From contig NZ_BCMZ01000001.1 in assembly GCF_001485535.1 (NCBI RefSeq), positions 2,046,001-2,110,000 on the forward strand: DNA of 64,000 nucleotides, given 5' to 3'. The stretch comes from Halobacterium sp. CBA1132 (GTDB lineage Archaea; Halobacteriota; Halobacteria; Halobacteriales; Halobacteriaceae). The notes under the pieces are model-generated. The model was not told where the DNA came from. It did not search any database and saw nothing but the letters and a program-made list of their open reading frames with translations. The translations under genes and the position numbers were made by a program. Position 1 is the first letter of the stretch. Every line of letters begins with the position of its first letter. Below, in pieces: positions 62,574 to 64,000 of this stretch.

Positions 62574-64000
62574 TCAGTGGTCGCCGGTGAGGAGGCGACG
62601 GAGGATGTCGCCGTACGCCGGCCGCGTGACGAGCACGCCGATGAGCACACCGAGGATGGTGATGATGGCGAACCCGCGGAGGTCACCGAGGCTGAGGAAC
62701 GCCAGCGGACTCATCGCGATGATGGTCGTCACCGCGGCGGCGCCGATGACCCACAGCGCCTTCCGGAACCGACTCTTGAACACGCGCTGGGAGCCGACCT
62801 CCTCGGTCATCACCTCGTCGGCGATGATGACGAGGTCGTCGACCCCGGTCCCGATGACGGCGATGAATCCGGCGATGTGCGAGAGGTCAAGCGCCAGTCC
62901 GCTCACGGCGGCGAACCCGAGCAGGATGACGACTTCCGCCAGCGCCGTGAACACCATCGGCACCGCGACCCGGGGGTCGCCGTACCGCGCGAACACGACC
63001 AGCGCCATCGCGATGGCGGCCGCGAGACCGGTCACCAGCGACAGCGGCTTGTACCGCTCGGCGAAGCTCGGGGCGACGTAGTAGGAGTCCTGGAACTTCA
63101 GTTCCGTGGGGAGCGCGCCCGCTTGGAGGTTCACGCGGAGCTCTCGGGCTTCGGACATGGAGTTGGCGGTGATGACGAACCGGGGGTCCTGCACGAAGTC
63201 CCCGTTCTGGAAGCTCTCCGCGAGGTTCGCGCGGACGCCGGCGTCGTAGACGACTTCGCCGTCGAGGACAGTGAGCAGACAGTAGCCGCCGTTGGGGAAC
63301 TGACAGCCGGCACTCGGTGCGTTCGCCGCGAACCCGTACTGGCGCATGTCAGCGGCGAACTCCTCGGCGATGTCCTGCGTGAGCGAGACCGGAACCGACG
63401 GCCGGTCGTCGATGACGCGCGCGGTGCTGACGTCGCTGCGCTGGAGCTGGGAGTGCGTGAGCACCGTCGCGTTCGTCTGGTTGCCGTTCTCCGGGTAGTA
63501 CGCCAACATCTCGACCTCACCGCGGCCCTGAATCAGCGACCGCACTTCCGAGGCGTTCTGCCCGGGCACTTCGACGACGACGTAGTGGTCCCCGGACTGG
63601 GTCTCCGTCGTGTACACCGACGCGCCGGAGAACCCGGTGGCGTCGATTTTCGTGGAGATTGTGTCGACGATTTCGGTGCGCGTCGCGGACGTGAGACCGC
63701 GGTTGACCGAGTCGTAGGCGTACCCGAGGTCGTCGAGCGCGGTGCGGACCTCGGCGGTCGTGTTGTTCGAGTACACCTCCACGACGTCGGGGCTGTCGGT
63801 GGCGGTGCGGTCGCGGGCGGTCACGCTCCCGGCTTCGATGGAGAGCGCGCTCGCCACGTCGGCTTCAAGCGCGTTCCGCGTGGTCTCGTTGGTCGGGACG
63901 TCGACGCCGCTCGCGGTGACGCCGACAGCGGTCGCGCGCAGTCGGACGCCGCCGGAGAGTTCGAGGCCGTACTGGAGGTTCGTCGGTCGGGACGCGGCGG
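62574..64000 (-). CDS. secD: Protein translocase subunit SecD (partial)
   Basis: The gene continues beyond the right window edge, so the N-terminus and start are missing. Visible residues include LQYGLELSGGVRLRATAVG near the window end, the P1 periplasmic-like domain (about codons 45-330), and a six-helix C-terminal domain with AGFIAVIGTGVDDLVIIAD, RKALWVIGAAAVTTIIAMSP and GFAIITILGVLIGVLVTRPA. SecD with SecF uses proton motive force to help release exported proteins on the outer side of the membrane. A GTG at 63857 is internal, not the true start. SecF would be expected upstream, beyond the window. Confidence 0.93.
   Translation of the reverse strand, partial: AASRPTNLQYGLELSGGVRLRATAVGVTASGVDVPTNETTRNALEADVASALSIEAGSVTARDRTATDSPDVVEVYSNNTTAEVRTALDDLGYAYDSVNRGLTSATRTEIVDTISTKIDATGFSGASVYTTETQSGDHYVVVEVPGQNASEVRSLIQGRGEVEMLAYYPENGNQTNATVLTHSQLQRSDVSTARVIDDRPSVPVSLTQDIAEEFAADMRQYGFAANAPSAGCQFPNGGYCLLTVLDGEVVYDAGVRANLAESFQNGDFVQDPRFVITANSMSEARELRVNLQAGALPTELKFQDSYYVAPSFAERYKPLSLVTGLAAAIAMALVVFARYGDPRVAVPMVFTALAEVVILLGFAAVSGLALDLSHIAGFIAVIGTGVDDLVIIADEVMTEEVGSQRVFKSRFRKALWVIGAAAVTTIIAMSPLAFLSLGDLRGFAIITILGVLIGVLVTRPAYGDILRRLLTGDH

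Overview
This window is chromosomal DNA from a haloarchaeon (class Halobacteria). The evidence is the high GC content, acidic proteins rich in Asp and Glu, near-leaderless genes with AT-rich boxes about 25-30 bp before the start codon, and lineage markers: CetZ tubulin, archaeosine enzymes (TgtA, ArcS, RaSEA), class I HMG-CoA reductase, MptA, F420 genes (CofC, CofG, CofH), TrmB, a TrkA-type RCK protein, and DUF5817/DUF5813-like proteins. The genus cannot be fixed from the window alone. Most of it is ordinary core chromosome. The accessory-looking parts are about 43.5-44.6 kb (lower-GC HTH/TumE-like pair), about 52.1-53.5 kb (pilin with an atypical tail and a tRNA-Pro with a duplicated 3' end), and several repeat-filled intergenic stretches.

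Layout. 0-6.4 kb: zinc-ribbon and membrane proteins, hmgA, an amidohydrolase, gpmI. 6.5-12.5 kb: nurA, an ABC exporter pair, a small protein and a HerA-type ATPase; nurA and herA carry the same in-frame palindromic insert. 12.6-20.1 kb: uspA, a large inverted repeat, a KaiC/RAD55-like ATPase, NAD kinase, mptA, a TrmB regulator, a DUF255 protein, FxsA. 20.2-24.4 kb: tRNA-Ile, small membrane proteins, a fused siroheme decarboxylase (AhbA-AhbB type), a TrpD-like protein, cyclophilin. 24.4-27.6 kb: a soluble MCP-type transducer with a degenerate KaiC-like tail, divergent from a frame-disrupted PAS histidine kinase, then a [3Fe-4S]-type ferredoxin. 27.7-34.3 kb: tRNA-Leu, two CrcB fluoride channels, a TrkA-type RCK protein between two stand-alone RAM proteins, an orphan E1-alpha dehydrogenase, dTMP kinase, an NDUFA9-like protein. 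34.5-40.6 kb: cetZ1 with a translationally coupled membrane protein, then cofC, cofG and cofH. 40.7-47.2 kb: purC, a VanZ-like protein, RaSEA, the accessory HTH/TumE-like pair, purQS, purU, a CBS protein. 47.2-52.1 kb: arcS, tgtA, a NUDIX hydrolase, a P-loop kinase, small proteins. 52.4-64 kb: pilin, tRNA-Pro, katG, trmY divergent from pus10, rnhB, an NhaC-type antiporter, nucS, a membrane histidine kinase, and the C-terminal part of secD.

Themes. tRNA modification is concentrated here: MptA, TgtA, ArcS and RaSEA for archaeosine at position 15, and Pus10 plus TrmY for Psi54 and m1Psi54. DNA repair appears as NurA/HerA, NucS and RNase HII. Cofactor synthesis includes F420, NADP, pterin and heme. 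The observations most worth following are the shared double-hairpin insert in the partner genes nurA and herA, the composite palindromic elements abutting gene 3' ends, the MCP/KaiC-like fusion, the cetZ1-coupled membrane protein, and the tRNA-Pro 3'-end duplication.
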